Shown: piece by piece, positions 7,671-16,206 of the stretch
Numbering within the stretch: position 1 is the stretch's first letter
Layout: the number at the start of each line of letters is the position of its first letter
NCBI GenBank assembly: GCA_016780825.1
Contig: JADHLF010000042.1
Span: forward strand, 1-22,241
Reading direction: 5' to 3'
Source of the DNA: Planktomarina sp.
GTDB taxonomy: Bacteria; Pseudomonadota; Alphaproteobacteria; Rhodobacterales; Rhodobacteraceae
DNA length: 22,241 nucleotides
Notes under the pieces: generated by a model
Told to the model about the DNA's origin: nothing
What the model saw: the letters and a program-made list of their open reading frames with translations, nothing else
The model's database searches: none
Position numbers and translations under genes: made by a program

Positions 7671-8977
7671 CGGGTTTGATCCTTCTTTCCGTATATATCG
7701 CGATTTTTGCGGTAAGTATGGTGATTGTAGCTTGGGCTACCAAACAATTTTTTACCCGCGCTGATTTTACCTCGCTGAAGACGGTGACTTTTGGCGATGA
7801 AAGCGCGGTGAAGGCGAACCGGGCCGCGTCTGTGATTTCGGTTCTGGCGATTTTCGCTCTTTGGGTGGCTTTTACCAATTCATCCTTGCCTTTGTTTAAG
7901 GCCAAGGGTCCGTTCGAGGGCGCGGTGGAATTCACCTATACCTCCACCCTGCCAGATGGGCGCAGTGACGACGCAACCGTGTCGATTTTGGTTTACCCTG
8001 AAGATATTCAGTTGACAGAAGATGCCGATGGCGCCTCCGGGAAAATCCCTGCGGCCCCTGAAGTTGATCTCGGCGAAGGGTTCGCAAAGAATGATTCATT
8101 GGTCATCCCGCGTTATGGATCAAAGCTGATCTCAGTATTTCAAAATGATGAGTTCAAAAAATCCGATGGCGCCGTCGTGACCCATCTTAATGGACAGGCG
8201 CTAACGCCTGGGGAACAGATCATCCTCGCCGAGGGGCGCTTGGCGCTCACCGAAAAAGGCACGCCTTTTTTCGAACCCTCGAGTGGATTCCGCATGGCGC
8301 GGCTCTATCTTCCCGCTCCAGAAGTAACGACGAACCGCTTTTTACAGCTGAATCGTGAAGGTTATCGCAATTTCACCCTGCTTGAGCATACTTGGGCCTC
8401 TTTGCAGCGTGTATTGCTTGGTTTTATCTTTGGTGCACTTATGGGCATTCCCCTCGGCTATGCCATGGGGCTGACCAATTGGGCGCGGGGGTGGTTTGAT
8501 CCGATCGTCGAATTTATGCGCCCGGTGCCTCCCTTGGCCTTGATCCCCTTGATGATTATTTGGTTTGGCATTGGTGAGACGTCCAAAGTGATCTTGCTCT
8601 TTCTTGCAGCGCTCTGGATCATGGCCATTGCTGCGCGCTCCGGCGTGTCCGGTGTGGCCATTGCCAAAGTGCATGCGGCCTATTCCTTGGGTGCCAGTAA
8701 AACGCAAATCCTTGGGAAGGTGATCATTCCAAACTCATTGCCTGAGATCTTTACAGGCGCCAGGGTGGCCATGGGCGTGTGCTGGGGCACTGTTGTGGCG
8801 GCTGAATTGGTCGCGGCGGAAAAAGGTCTTGGCATGATGATCATGGTCGCGGCCAAGTTTCAGCTGACAGATATCGTGATTGTGGGGATTATTCTCATTG
8901 GTGTGATTGGTTTTGCCATCGACATTGGAATCCGCAAGCTCGAAAGCTGGCTGGTGCCTTGGAAAGGCAGAGTTTAA
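7667..8977 (+). CDS. tauC: Taurine ABC transporter, permease with long N-terminal extension
   Basis: This 436-aa inner-membrane permease has a C-terminal binding-protein-dependent transport domain (about 240-425) with the EAA-type loop around 337-360 (AAYSLGASKTQILGKVIIPNSLPE) that contacts TauB. Typical TauC/SsuC proteins are about 260-280 aa. This one has about 160 extra residues in front: hydrophobic segments near 3-24 and 52-70, then a hydrophilic, beta-rich stretch (about 80-225) that is probably one soluble domain. Start at ATG 7667, with GGAGGA seven bases upstream and an ATGA overlap with tauB; an in-frame ATG 45 bases earlier lies inside tauB without support. A strong terminator closes the operon. 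I do not recognise the extension. Confidence 0.9.
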   Translation: MTGLILLSVYIAIFAVSMVIVAWATKQFFTRADFTSLKTVTFGDESAVKANRAASVISVLAIFALWVAFTNSSLPLFKAKGPFEGAVEFTYTSTLPDGRSDDATVSILVYPEDIQLTEDADGASGKIPAAPEVDLGEGFAKNDSLVIPRYGSKLISVFQNDEFKKSDGAVVTHLNGQALTPGEQIILAEGRLALTEKGTPFFEPSSGFRMARLYLPAPEVTTNRFLQLNREGYRNFTLLEHTWASLQRVLLGFIFGALMGIPLGYAMGLTNWARGWFDPIVEFMRPVPPLALIPLMIIWFGIGETSKVILLFLAALWIMAIAARSGVSGVAIAKVHAAYSLGASKTQILGKVIIPNSLPEIFTGARVAMGVCWGTVVAAELVAAEKGLGMMIMVAAKFQLTDIVIVGIILIGVIGFAIDIGIRKLESWLVPWKGRV

Positions 8978-8987
8978 GGATAGATCG

Positions 8988-9012
8988 AACGGGCCCTCTG
9001 GGCCCGTTTTCG
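8988..9012 (+). terminator. Rho-independent terminator of tauABC
   Basis: AACGGGCCC and GGGCCCGTT form a 9-bp stem with a 3-base loop, followed by TTCG after a four-T run. It lies ten bases after the tauC stop and before the convergent dehydrogenase stop, so it may serve both genes, although the minus side lacks a T-run. Confidence 0.88.
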
Positions 9013-9021
9013 TTTCCGGCT

Positions 9022-11427
9022 CTAAGATTTGACCCGGCTGTTGTCCGGGTCATAGACTGGCCCGCCCAGGACTTTGGCCGCATGGGGTTTGCCGATGATA
9101 TCAACCGTGATGCCCTCGATGATATCGGGCTGCATAAAGGCATAGGCGATATTCTTGCCCGTGCGATGTCCCCATTCGGCGGAGGTGACCGAGCCGATCA
9201 GCTGCCCGCCGGCATAAAGGCTGTCGCTGGGCTGTGGGCTTGCGTCCGTGGCATCAATCTCAAGCATCCGCAGTTGGCGGCGCTTCTTGCCGCCTCGGGC
9301 CATGAGTGCTGCCTTGCCGAGAAAGTCTTTGTCCCGGCAGACAAAGCGGTCTAGCCCAGTCTCATAGGGGTCAAATTCAGTGATCAGATCTGATTTCCAG
9401 TGCAAGTAGCCTTTCTCCATCCGCATGCTCTCCACGGCGCGCGCCCCGAAATGTCCGATGTCATGGGGCGCACCAGCCCGCATCAGCGCCGAATAAGCGG
9501 CGAAGAGCGCGAAATTGGGAACGTGGATTTCATAGGCCAATTCACCCGAAAAGCTTACCGACATGACGATTGCGGGCGCATGTCCAATGCGGGCCTCGCG
9601 GACCGAAAGCCAGGGAAAGCCTGCGGCTGACCAATCGCCTCGGGCGCAAGCGCTGAGCACGGCACGGGATTTTGGCCCGGCCAAGACTAAGATCGTGTGG
9701 TCATTGGTTAAACTGCGTAATGTGACAGAGCCGTCTTTCGGAAGGTGTTTGCTCAACCAATCCATATCATGGAATTCTGCGGCTGCGGCCGATCCATACC
9801 AAATGCGGCCATCTGGGAGATTGGCAATTGTGGCTTCGGCTTTCACATTGCCATAGTCATTGAGAAGATAGCCAAGCCCCACTTTTCCAATTTTACGCGG
9901 CACGCGAGAGCAGATCATGTAATCCAGCCAATCGCGCGCGCCTGTGCCGGTGATCTCAATCCGATTGAACCCGTTCACTTCCGCAAGCCCCACATGAGTT
10001 TGAACCCGCGCCACCTCGGCTGCAACCACCTCATGCACCTGTGTGAAGCGATAGCCATAGTCTTCCACAAAATCCGGGGTAGGTTTAAAATAGTCAGAGC
10101 GTTCCCAGCCATTGACCACGGTGAAATGCGCGCCGGCCTGCTCTAAGATCGGGGTCAGCGGGGTCGTTTTCGCTGGGCGCCCGGCGGGGCGATGCTCATG
10201 GGGCAGATGGAAGCGAAACTCGTTTTGATAGTCTTGGATGGCGTAAAGAGACGTCAACTCTTGCGTGGCATGGCCGGTGAAACGCCGCGGATCTAAGGCC
10301 CATGTGTCATAACAGGCCTCCCCATGGACAATTTGCTGCGCCAAGAGCCAACCGTGACCACCGCCCTCACCAAGCCCGGCCCTGAGCCCGATAATGCAAA
10401 AGGCATTGCGCTTGCCGGGGATCGGCCCAACCAAAGGGGTGCCGTCGATGGTATAGGTGATGGGGCCATTGACCACCTGTTTGATGCCAACTTCCGCAAG
10501 GGCTGGCATACGGGCAATTGCCCCTTCCAACACATCCATAACCCGGTCCAGATCATCGGGGCATAAATCATTGCTGAATTTGGGATCAATCCCATCCATG
10601 CCCCAGGTCTTGCAACCTTGTTCATAAAACCCGACCAAAAGGCCATTCTTTTCCTGCCGCGAATAATAGTCTGAAATGGGGCAGCGCAGCAGTGGGATCC
10701 GGCGCCCGGCCTCCATGACGCCCGGCATATCTTCGGTGATGAAATACTGATGCTCCATGCTGGCAACAGGGTGCTCCACCCCCATCATCGCGCCAACTTC
10801 ATTGACCCGGTATCCACAGGTGTTGACGACGATCTCTGCGCGAATATCGCCCTTGTCGGTGTGCACTGTCCAGCTGTCATCGGCATGTTGCGTCAGGTCC
10901 GTGACCGAGGTGAAACGGTAGACCTCAGCCCCGGCGGCGCGGGCCCGCCGTGCCAAGGCTTGACACAATTGCGCCGGATCGATGTGCCCATCGCTTGGGT
11001 CCCAAAGGCCACCCATGAGGTTTTCGGTCGAAATCAACGGATGCCGCCGCGCGCATTCCTGCGCATCCAATACTTCGAACTCAACCCCCATACCTTTGGC
11101 CAGGCTGGTGAAATGCGCGTAACCGTCCATATGAGCTTGGGTATTTGCCAGCCGGATACCGCCATCTCCAAAATTATACCCGACCGGGTACTCAGGATCT
11201 GCGGCCAGTTCTTTGTAGAGTTTGATCGAATGGCTTTTGAGACCGATCATGACCTGAGACATACCGAAATTGGTGACCTGTGCCGCAGAGTGCCAAGTGG
11301 TGCCGGAGGTCAATTCATCACGCTCCACGAGGACCACATCGCTCCACCCCTCCTGGGTCAAATGGTAAAGGGTTGAACAACCGGCGATTCCGCCGCCAAT
11401 AACCACAACGCGTGCTTGAGATTTCAT
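9022..11427 (-). CDS. FAD-dependent dimethylglycine/sarcosine dehydrogenase-like protein with GcvT domain
   Basis: This 801-aa protein has the DMGDH/SARDH architecture. An N-terminal FAD-binding DAO domain (GGGIAG at 11-16, E35 for ribose) is followed by an FAO_M linker (about 370-425), a GcvT folate-binding domain (about 430-700, ending in FGARAVESMRMEKGY), and a GcvT C-terminal barrel. H46 in SGTTWHSA corresponds to the covalent flavin histidine of DMGDH/SARDH. Such enzymes oxidatively remove N-methyl groups and pass the one-carbon unit to tetrahydrofolate. Start at 11427: AGGAGG lies seven bases upstream. The frame runs on to 11568 but that part is unrelated to the family. Convergent with tauC, divergent from the MttB homologue. 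The substrate is unknown: dimethylglycine, sarcosine, or an N-methylated sulfonate. Confidence 0.88.
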   Translation of the reverse strand: MKSQARVVVIGGGIAGCSTLYHLTQEGWSDVVLVERDELTSGTTWHSAAQVTNFGMSQVMIGLKSHSIKLYKELAADPEYPVGYNFGDGGIRLANTQAHMDGYAHFTSLAKGMGVEFEVLDAQECARRHPLISTENLMGGLWDPSDGHIDPAQLCQALARRARAAGAEVYRFTSVTDLTQHADDSWTVHTDKGDIRAEIVVNTCGYRVNEVGAMMGVEHPVASMEHQYFITEDMPGVMEAGRRIPLLRCPISDYYSRQEKNGLLVGFYEQGCKTWGMDGIDPKFSNDLCPDDLDRVMDVLEGAIARMPALAEVGIKQVVNGPITYTIDGTPLVGPIPGKRNAFCIIGLRAGLGEGGGHGWLLAQQIVHGEACYDTWALDPRRFTGHATQELTSLYAIQDYQNEFRFHLPHEHRPAGRPAKTTPLTPILEQAGAHFTVVNGWERSDYFKPTPDFVEDYGYRFTQVHEVVAAEVARVQTHVGLAEVNGFNRIEITGTGARDWLDYMICSRVPRKIGKVGLGYLLNDYGNVKAEATIANLPDGRIWYGSAAAAEFHDMDWLSKHLPKDGSVTLRSLTNDHTILVLAGPKSRAVLSACARGDWSAAGFPWLSVREARIGHAPAIVMSVSFSGELAYEIHVPNFALFAAYSALMRAGAPHDIGHFGARAVESMRMEKGYLHWKSDLITEFDPYETGLDRFVCRDKDFLGKAALMARGGKKRRQLRMLEIDATDASPQPSDSLYAGGQLIGSVTSAEWGHRTGKNIAYAFMQPDIIEGITVDIIGKPHAAKVLGGPVYDPDNSRVKS

Positions 11428-11582
11428 TGCCTGCCTCCTGATCCGCAGTTTATTCCTGCCACATGGGAAGGGGTATTGAAAATATTTTTTCGCTATTTGA
11501 CAGTCTGATAGCCCGATTATTTTTCTTGACCGAAGCCTGCGCGCGCGAGACGATGCCTGCAAAACCAATCGAAGGGAGTGTC

Positions 11583-13100
11583 ATGGCGCGGGCAACAGGT
11601 GGCAGAGCGGGTCGACATCTGCGGCGCAGTCAAGCCTTACCAATCAATCCCGCGCCCCCGGGCGGGTTTGGAGGGCAATACAAACCCTTGAGTATTTCTG
11701 ATATGGAGCGGATCTACGATGTCGCCCTGCGCTTGCTCGAAGAGCTTGGGGTTGGCGAGGTGCCGGGCCGATTGCGGGATCTCTTTGTGCAGCAGGGGGC
11801 TCGATTTGAAGCTGAGCGGATTCATATACCGCGTCGCTTGATTGCGCAGGCCATTGCCTCTGCCCCAAAAACCATCACGCTACACGGTCGGGATCCCGCG
11901 CGCAGCATCGAAGTGGGGGGAGACCGGGTGCATTTTGGCACCGGAGGCGCGGCGGTGCAGACTTTGGATTTGCACAGCGGCGTTTATCGCGCATCGACGC
12001 TGCAAGATCTGTATGATTTTGCACGGCTTCAGGATCAATTGACCAATGTCAGCTGGTTTACCCGTTGTTGCGTTGCCACCGATATGGTTGGCGAGGAGGC
12101 CTTGGATATAAATACAGCCTATGCCTTGCTTGCAGGCACCAGCAAACCTGTGGCCACCTCTTTCACCTTGGCGGACCATGTGGCGCCCATCGTCAAGATG
12201 ATGGATATGGCGGAGGGTCGCGAGGGGGCGTTTTCGGAGCGGCCGTGGTTGGCGGCCCATATCAGCCCGATGATTTCACCGCTGCGATTTGGCGCGGATG
12301 CGGTCGAGGTGTGTTTTGAATGCGTGGCGCATAATATCACGGTCAGCTGCATCACCGCGGCCCAATCAGGCGCAACAGCGCCAGCGACTCCCGCGGGATT
12401 TTTGGCGCAATCTTTGGCGGAAACATTGGCGGCTCTGGCCATGGTGCATGTGATGAAGCCTGGCCATCCAATGATCTTTTCCAACTGGCCATTCGTGATT
12501 GATCTGCGCAGCGGAGCGTTCTCGGGCGGGGGTGGTGAGACGGCCCTCATGAATGCCGCATCTGCGCAGCTGTCAAATTGGTTGGGTCTGGTCAGCGGAG
12601 TGGCCAGTTCTATGACCGATTCCAAGGCGATTGACGCCCAATATGGCGCGGAGAAGGGGGTGACGGCCCTCGCCGCAGCCCTATCGGGTGCCAATATGAT
12701 CTACGAAAGCGCCGGCATGACCGCTGCATTGCTCGGGGTTTCTTTCGAAGGGTTTGTTCTCGACAACGATATGCTCGGCAATATTTATCGCATGCTGCGC
12801 GGGGTTGAGGTGACCGATGAGAACCTCGGCTTTGAGGTGATTGTCGACGCGGTCCAAGGGGAGGGGCATTTCCTAGGTCATCCCCAAACTATGGCGGCGA
12901 TGGAGCGCGATTACTTCTATCCCGAAACCGCCGATCGAGAGGCGCCGATGACTTGGCGCGAAAGGGGCAGTATGAATGCGCAGACCCGGGCCAAAACCAA
13001 GGCGCGCACCCTGTTGCAGGGGCATCCGACCTATTTATCGGCCCAAGCCGATGCCCGTATTCGCGCGGCCTTCGACATCCAACTGCCACCCCAGAGATAG
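11583..13100 (+). CDS. Trimethylamine methyltransferase (MttB) family protein, non-pyrrolysine type
   Basis: This 505-aa protein is a full-length MttB-superfamily member: the early SDMERIYDVALRLLEELG segment, HISPMISPLRFG at 226-237, the glycine-rich GAFSGGGGE at 311-319, SSMTDSKAIDAQYGAEKG around 342-359, and the C-terminal GHFLGHPQTMAAMERDYFYPE. No in-frame TAG precedes the terminal one, so it lacks pyrrolysine, like glycine-betaine methyltransferases (MtgB) and many uncharacterised aerobic homologues. Such enzymes move a methyl group from a quaternary amine to a corrinoid protein, but no corrinoid protein gene is visible. The start at 11583 has GAAGGGAG four to five bases upstream; the frame continues to 11463 without family similarity. 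Divergent from the dehydrogenase, so the two may act on the same compound. Substrate unknown. Confidence 0.85.
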   Translation: MARATGGRAGRHLRRSQALPINPAPPGGFGGQYKPLSISDMERIYDVALRLLEELGVGEVPGRLRDLFVQQGARFEAERIHIPRRLIAQAIASAPKTITLHGRDPARSIEVGGDRVHFGTGGAAVQTLDLHSGVYRASTLQDLYDFARLQDQLTNVSWFTRCCVATDMVGEEALDINTAYALLAGTSKPVATSFTLADHVAPIVKMMDMAEGREGAFSERPWLAAHISPMISPLRFGADAVEVCFECVAHNITVSCITAAQSGATAPATPAGFLAQSLAETLAALAMVHVMKPGHPMIFSNWPFVIDLRSGAFSGGGGETALMNAASAQLSNWLGLVSGVASSMTDSKAIDAQYGAEKGVTALAAALSGANMIYESAGMTAALLGVSFEGFVLDNDMLGNIYRMLRGVEVTDENLGFEVIVDAVQGEGHFLGHPQTMAAMERDYFYPETADREAPMTWRERGSMNAQTRAKTKARTLLQGHPTYLSAQADARIRAAFDIQLPPQR

Positions 13101-13102
13101 GC

Positions 13103-15406
13103 TTATTCGATTGCGGCCCCGCTGAGCATGGCGTTGATCCAGCCTTTGGTCTGGGGTGTTTTGGCGAGCCGAAGAAAGGCGGCGCGTTCACGGTCGAACA
13201 TATCTTGCTCTGTAACCTCCAGCGGAGCATCGGAGGTGGTGTTGACCACGATGGTCGCGATTTCCATGGCCGTGGTTTTATTGTGCGGTTTGAACCAGCC
13301 CTTTGTCACGCCATCGGCCATAAAGACATCCATTTTTGCGTAGATGGCTTGACCTGGCAGGGTCATTTTTGGTGGCTCTGGCGGCGTGTAGCTCGAGGCC
13401 ATCGCGCGGATCATCGCGCTGGCGCGGGTGATGAGCTTGTCACGGTTCATCACTGTTTCGTCATGACCGGGCCGGAAATACCGCAGTTTTGTGGCCTGTT
13501 CAGGGCTTTCGCCGGTCTTGCCATAGCCGATTTGCATCCAGGTTTCCCAAGCGGCGGTATCCGCATCGCCCGTTGCCTCAAACCAGCGTTGGTAAGTGGT
13601 TTTGACCCCGCCACCGCCGGGCACAACCCCAACGCCGCTCTCCACCAATCCCAGCACGGAATTGGCATGGGTGAGCAGTCGGTCGCAATGTAAGAGCACC
13701 TCGAAGCCGCCGCCAAGCGAGAGACCCGAGGGCGCGCCCACGACTGGCACGGGGCAATATTTCAGCGCCGCGACCGCTTGTTGGAAGTCATTAAGGAAGG
13801 CGTCCATTTCCCCCCAGGCTTCGCGGGCAATGAAATCGGCAAAGCGGTTCAAATCGACCCCCGCGCTGAAGTGCTGCGCGTCGTTATGGATCAAAATGCC
13901 TGCGCCGTGATCCTTGGCCGCCTGGCGCACGATGGCCATGCTCTCACCTGTGAGCGCATTGGCTTTGGAATGAAATTCCACCAAGCGCAGATCGCCGGGC
14001 AGGCTCCAAAGGCTGGCCGCGCGGTTGCTGGCGATGGGGGTCAGTGTCCGGCGCGTGAGGCTAAAGCGCTCTGTGCCTTCGGGCAGCTGTACGGGTTTGA
14101 GCCGTGATGCGGTTTGATCAAAATTGCGGACCATCAAAGTGCCCTCTTGCACCTGATAGAACGGGCCATGTTCTGCGGATGTTTGCAGCGCTTGGGGAAT
14201 GCTGCATCCCGCCTCTTGGGCCAGTTTGATCACGACCTCTGCGCCCAAAGCATCGATCATTTCAAATGGGCCGCGGATCCAGTTGAATCCCATCTTCATC
14301 GCGTCATCAATGTCTTGCGGCGTGCCGGTGACATCCGGGATCAAAGCGGCCGCATAGGCGAGGACGCGGCCGAGAAAATTGCGACAAAATTGGTGATGCG
14401 GCTCCGCGCCCTCGATCATCATGGGCAGGGTTTCGAGCCCATCTTGCTGAGCATTGGCGGCTTTTTGGGCCAGGGCTGGCAGCTCGGTGATGCGCGGTCG
14501 CAGCGCTCCGCTGGTCAGATCAAGGGCGTGATCCTCGCGATAAAACCCGCCTTTGCCTGATTTCAGGCCGGTGAAGCCTTCTGAGATCATCCTATCGATC
14601 AGGGCGTTTGCCGGGTTGTTGGAGCGTCCAACTGCGTGAAATACGTCATTTTCCGGCAGAATATCGCCCAGAGTGTCCACCACATCGGACATGAGGTCCA
14701 CGCCGATCATATCATAAAGACCAAACACCCCGGTTTTTGGAATGCCCATGGGACGGCCCATCAGAGCATCGGCATGCTCGATGCAAAGACCTTGCTTATA
14801 GGCCTCGTCCATACCCACTTGCAGCGCAAAGACCCCAACGCGGTTGCCCAAAAATCCGGGGGTGTCATTGCAAGGAACCACGCCTTTGCCCAGAATTTCG
14901 TCATTGTAGCGCGACAGGCGCTCCATCACATCGGCGCGGGTATCTGCGCCGCGGACAAGCTCTAAAAGGCGCATGTAGCGCACGGGATTAAAGTAATGGG
15001 TGATGGCAAACCGTTGCCTGAAGGCCAAAGGCATTTCCGCCACCAAGAGCTTTATTGGAATGGTGGAGGTGTTGGAGGTGACAATACAGTCGTCGCGGAT
15101 CACCGCATCCAAACGTTTGTACAGATCGCGCTTGATGTCGAGGCGTTCGACCACGGCTTCAACAATCCAATCACAGTCTGCCAGCTTGTCAAAATCCGCC
15201 TCTATTGTGCCCGTTTCAATCAGCTCAACATTGCTACGCTGGTGCAAAGGCGCGGGTTCAGACTTTTGGAGCCGTTCCAAAGCATAGTCGGTGGCTTTGG
15301 TGGTGAGGTCCAAGAGGAGAACCTTATGGCCTGCATTGGCGATTTGGCCGGCGATGCCAGAGCCCATGGTGCCAGCGCCGATAACTGCGATGCGTTTGAA
15401 GGTCAT
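13103..15406 (-). CDS. 3-hydroxyacyl-CoA dehydrogenase / enoyl-CoA hydratase fusion (FadN type)
   Basis: This 767-aa protein carries two consecutive beta-oxidation activities in dehydrogenase-first order, as in Bacillus FadN and the reverse of FadB/FadJ. The NAD-binding domain begins GAGTMGSGIAG (10-20). H137 in THYFNP and E149 are the catalytic pair, and two 3HCDH helical domains follow to about 430. The C-terminal hydratase part (about 470-620) has FSAGVDL (513-519) and LSLGGGFE (562-569) for the oxyanion hole, and glutamates E569 and E589 at the catalytic positions, so both sites look intact. It should hydrate enoyl-CoA and oxidise the 3-hydroxyacyl-CoA. It is last in a minus-strand operon, 14 bases after the hydrolase. 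Its ribosome-binding site is poor (AGGC only), suggesting coupling. Its stop is two bases from the convergent MttB-like stop. Confidence 0.88.
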   Translation of the reverse strand: MTFKRIAVIGAGTMGSGIAGQIANAGHKVLLLDLTTKATDYALERLQKSEPAPLHQRSNVELIETGTIEADFDKLADCDWIVEAVVERLDIKRDLYKRLDAVIRDDCIVTSNTSTIPIKLLVAEMPLAFRQRFAITHYFNPVRYMRLLELVRGADTRADVMERLSRYNDEILGKGVVPCNDTPGFLGNRVGVFALQVGMDEAYKQGLCIEHADALMGRPMGIPKTGVFGLYDMIGVDLMSDVVDTLGDILPENDVFHAVGRSNNPANALIDRMISEGFTGLKSGKGGFYREDHALDLTSGALRPRITELPALAQKAANAQQDGLETLPMMIEGAEPHHQFCRNFLGRVLAYAAALIPDVTGTPQDIDDAMKMGFNWIRGPFEMIDALGAEVVIKLAQEAGCSIPQALQTSAEHGPFYQVQEGTLMVRNFDQTASRLKPVQLPEGTERFSLTRRTLTPIASNRAASLWSLPGDLRLVEFHSKANALTGESMAIVRQAAKDHGAGILIHNDAQHFSAGVDLNRFADFIAREAWGEMDAFLNDFQQAVAALKYCPVPVVGAPSGLSLGGGFEVLLHCDRLLTHANSVLGLVESGVGVVPGGGGVKTTYQRWFEATGDADTAAWETWMQIGYGKTGESPEQATKLRYFRPGHDETVMNRDKLITRASAMIRAMASSYTPPEPPKMTLPGQAIYAKMDVFMADGVTKGWFKPHNKTTAMEIATIVVNTTSDAPLEVTEQDMFDRERAAFLRLAKTPQTKGWINAMLSGAAIE

Positions 15407-15420
15407 GCTTTTTGTGCCTG

Positions 15421-16206
15421 TTAGAAAAATGCCCGGAGGGCTTTGTTGACGTCAAAAGGGTGTTCGGTGATCGACATATGGCCCGATGGGGCAATTTCGA
15501 CCAGCTCACCCCCTAGCGCAGCCTGCAGGGCCAATCCAGTTTTACGGGGCGTCATTCGGTCTTGGCCGCATACTACGGTCAAGGTGGGACAGGTGACCGA
15601 TTGCGCGGCGGTGGGACCATTGGTGTAGGCGTTACACGCCACCAAGTCTTTATGCAGCGTTCCTGGCGCATTGCCGGCCATAAGGCGGCTGCCATACAGC
15701 ATATGCGAGGTGCCCGGCAGTGTGTGGTCATGAATATGCCCGGCTGGGCCGTGGCCCCAGTCCATCATCGCAGCAATGGCCGCGCTTTCTTGCGTTGCGG
15801 CCAGATTGATCAGCGCGTCATTGACCGGGATCGCCAGAGCGGTGCTGATAAAAGCCGCTTTGGCGACGAGATCCGGGTAGCGGCTGGCCAATTCCAATTC
15901 GATCAAACCGCCCATGGAGTGGCCGACCAGAATCGCTTTGGGGATGCCGAGCGCTTGCATGAATTGCGCATACCAATCGGCCATGGCCTCCACTGTTGTG
16001 AGCGCCTCACCCTTCGACAACCCATGTCCGGGCATGTCGGGCGTGATGCACTGAAAGCCACGATTGGCAAAGAAGCGATGTTGCAACATGAAGCCAAGAT
16101 GTGATTGGCCAGAGCCATGCACGAAGAGCACAACCGTTCCTGACGGATCAAAATCGCGCCCGCCGGTTGAGGCAAAAATTTCGGTATTGTTCAGCGTCAG
16201 TTTCAT
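15421..16206 (-). CDS. Alpha/beta hydrolase
   Basis: This 261-aa alpha/beta-hydrolase-fold enzyme has an apparently complete triad: S97 in the nucleophile elbow GHSMG (95-99), D216 in VVCGQDRMTP, and H243 in APSGHMS. The oxyanion motif VHGSGQSH lies at 29-36. No signal peptide is seen, so it is cytoplasmic. It is too short to be a typical MetX homoserine acetyltransferase despite following a MetY-type gene. An esterase, thioesterase or lactonase role is possible; the substrate cannot be read from sequence. Its ATG overlaps the upstream stop as ATGA, and the beta-oxidation fusion follows after 14 bases, so all three are likely one operon. Confidence 0.85.
   Translation of the reverse strand: MKLTLNNTEIFASTGGRDFDPSGTVVLFVHGSGQSHLGFMLQHRFFANRGFQCITPDMPGHGLSKGEALTTVEAMADWYAQFMQALGIPKAILVGHSMGGLIELELASRYPDLVAKAAFISTALAIPVNDALINLAATQESAAIAAMMDWGHGPAGHIHDHTLPGTSHMLYGSRLMAGNAPGTLHKDLVACNAYTNGPTAAQSVTCPTLTVVCGQDRMTPRKTGLALQAALGGELVEIAPSGHMSITEHPFDVNKALRAFF

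Noticed and set aside
11428..11568. N-terminal extension of the DMGDH-like frame
   Set aside because: The stretch has no family similarity, and an excellent AGGAGG sits before the ATG at 11427.
13098..13100. Terminal TAG of the MttB homologue as a pyrrolysine codon
   Set aside because: The protein is already family length with the expected C-terminal motif, and the pyrrolysine site in MttB is internal.
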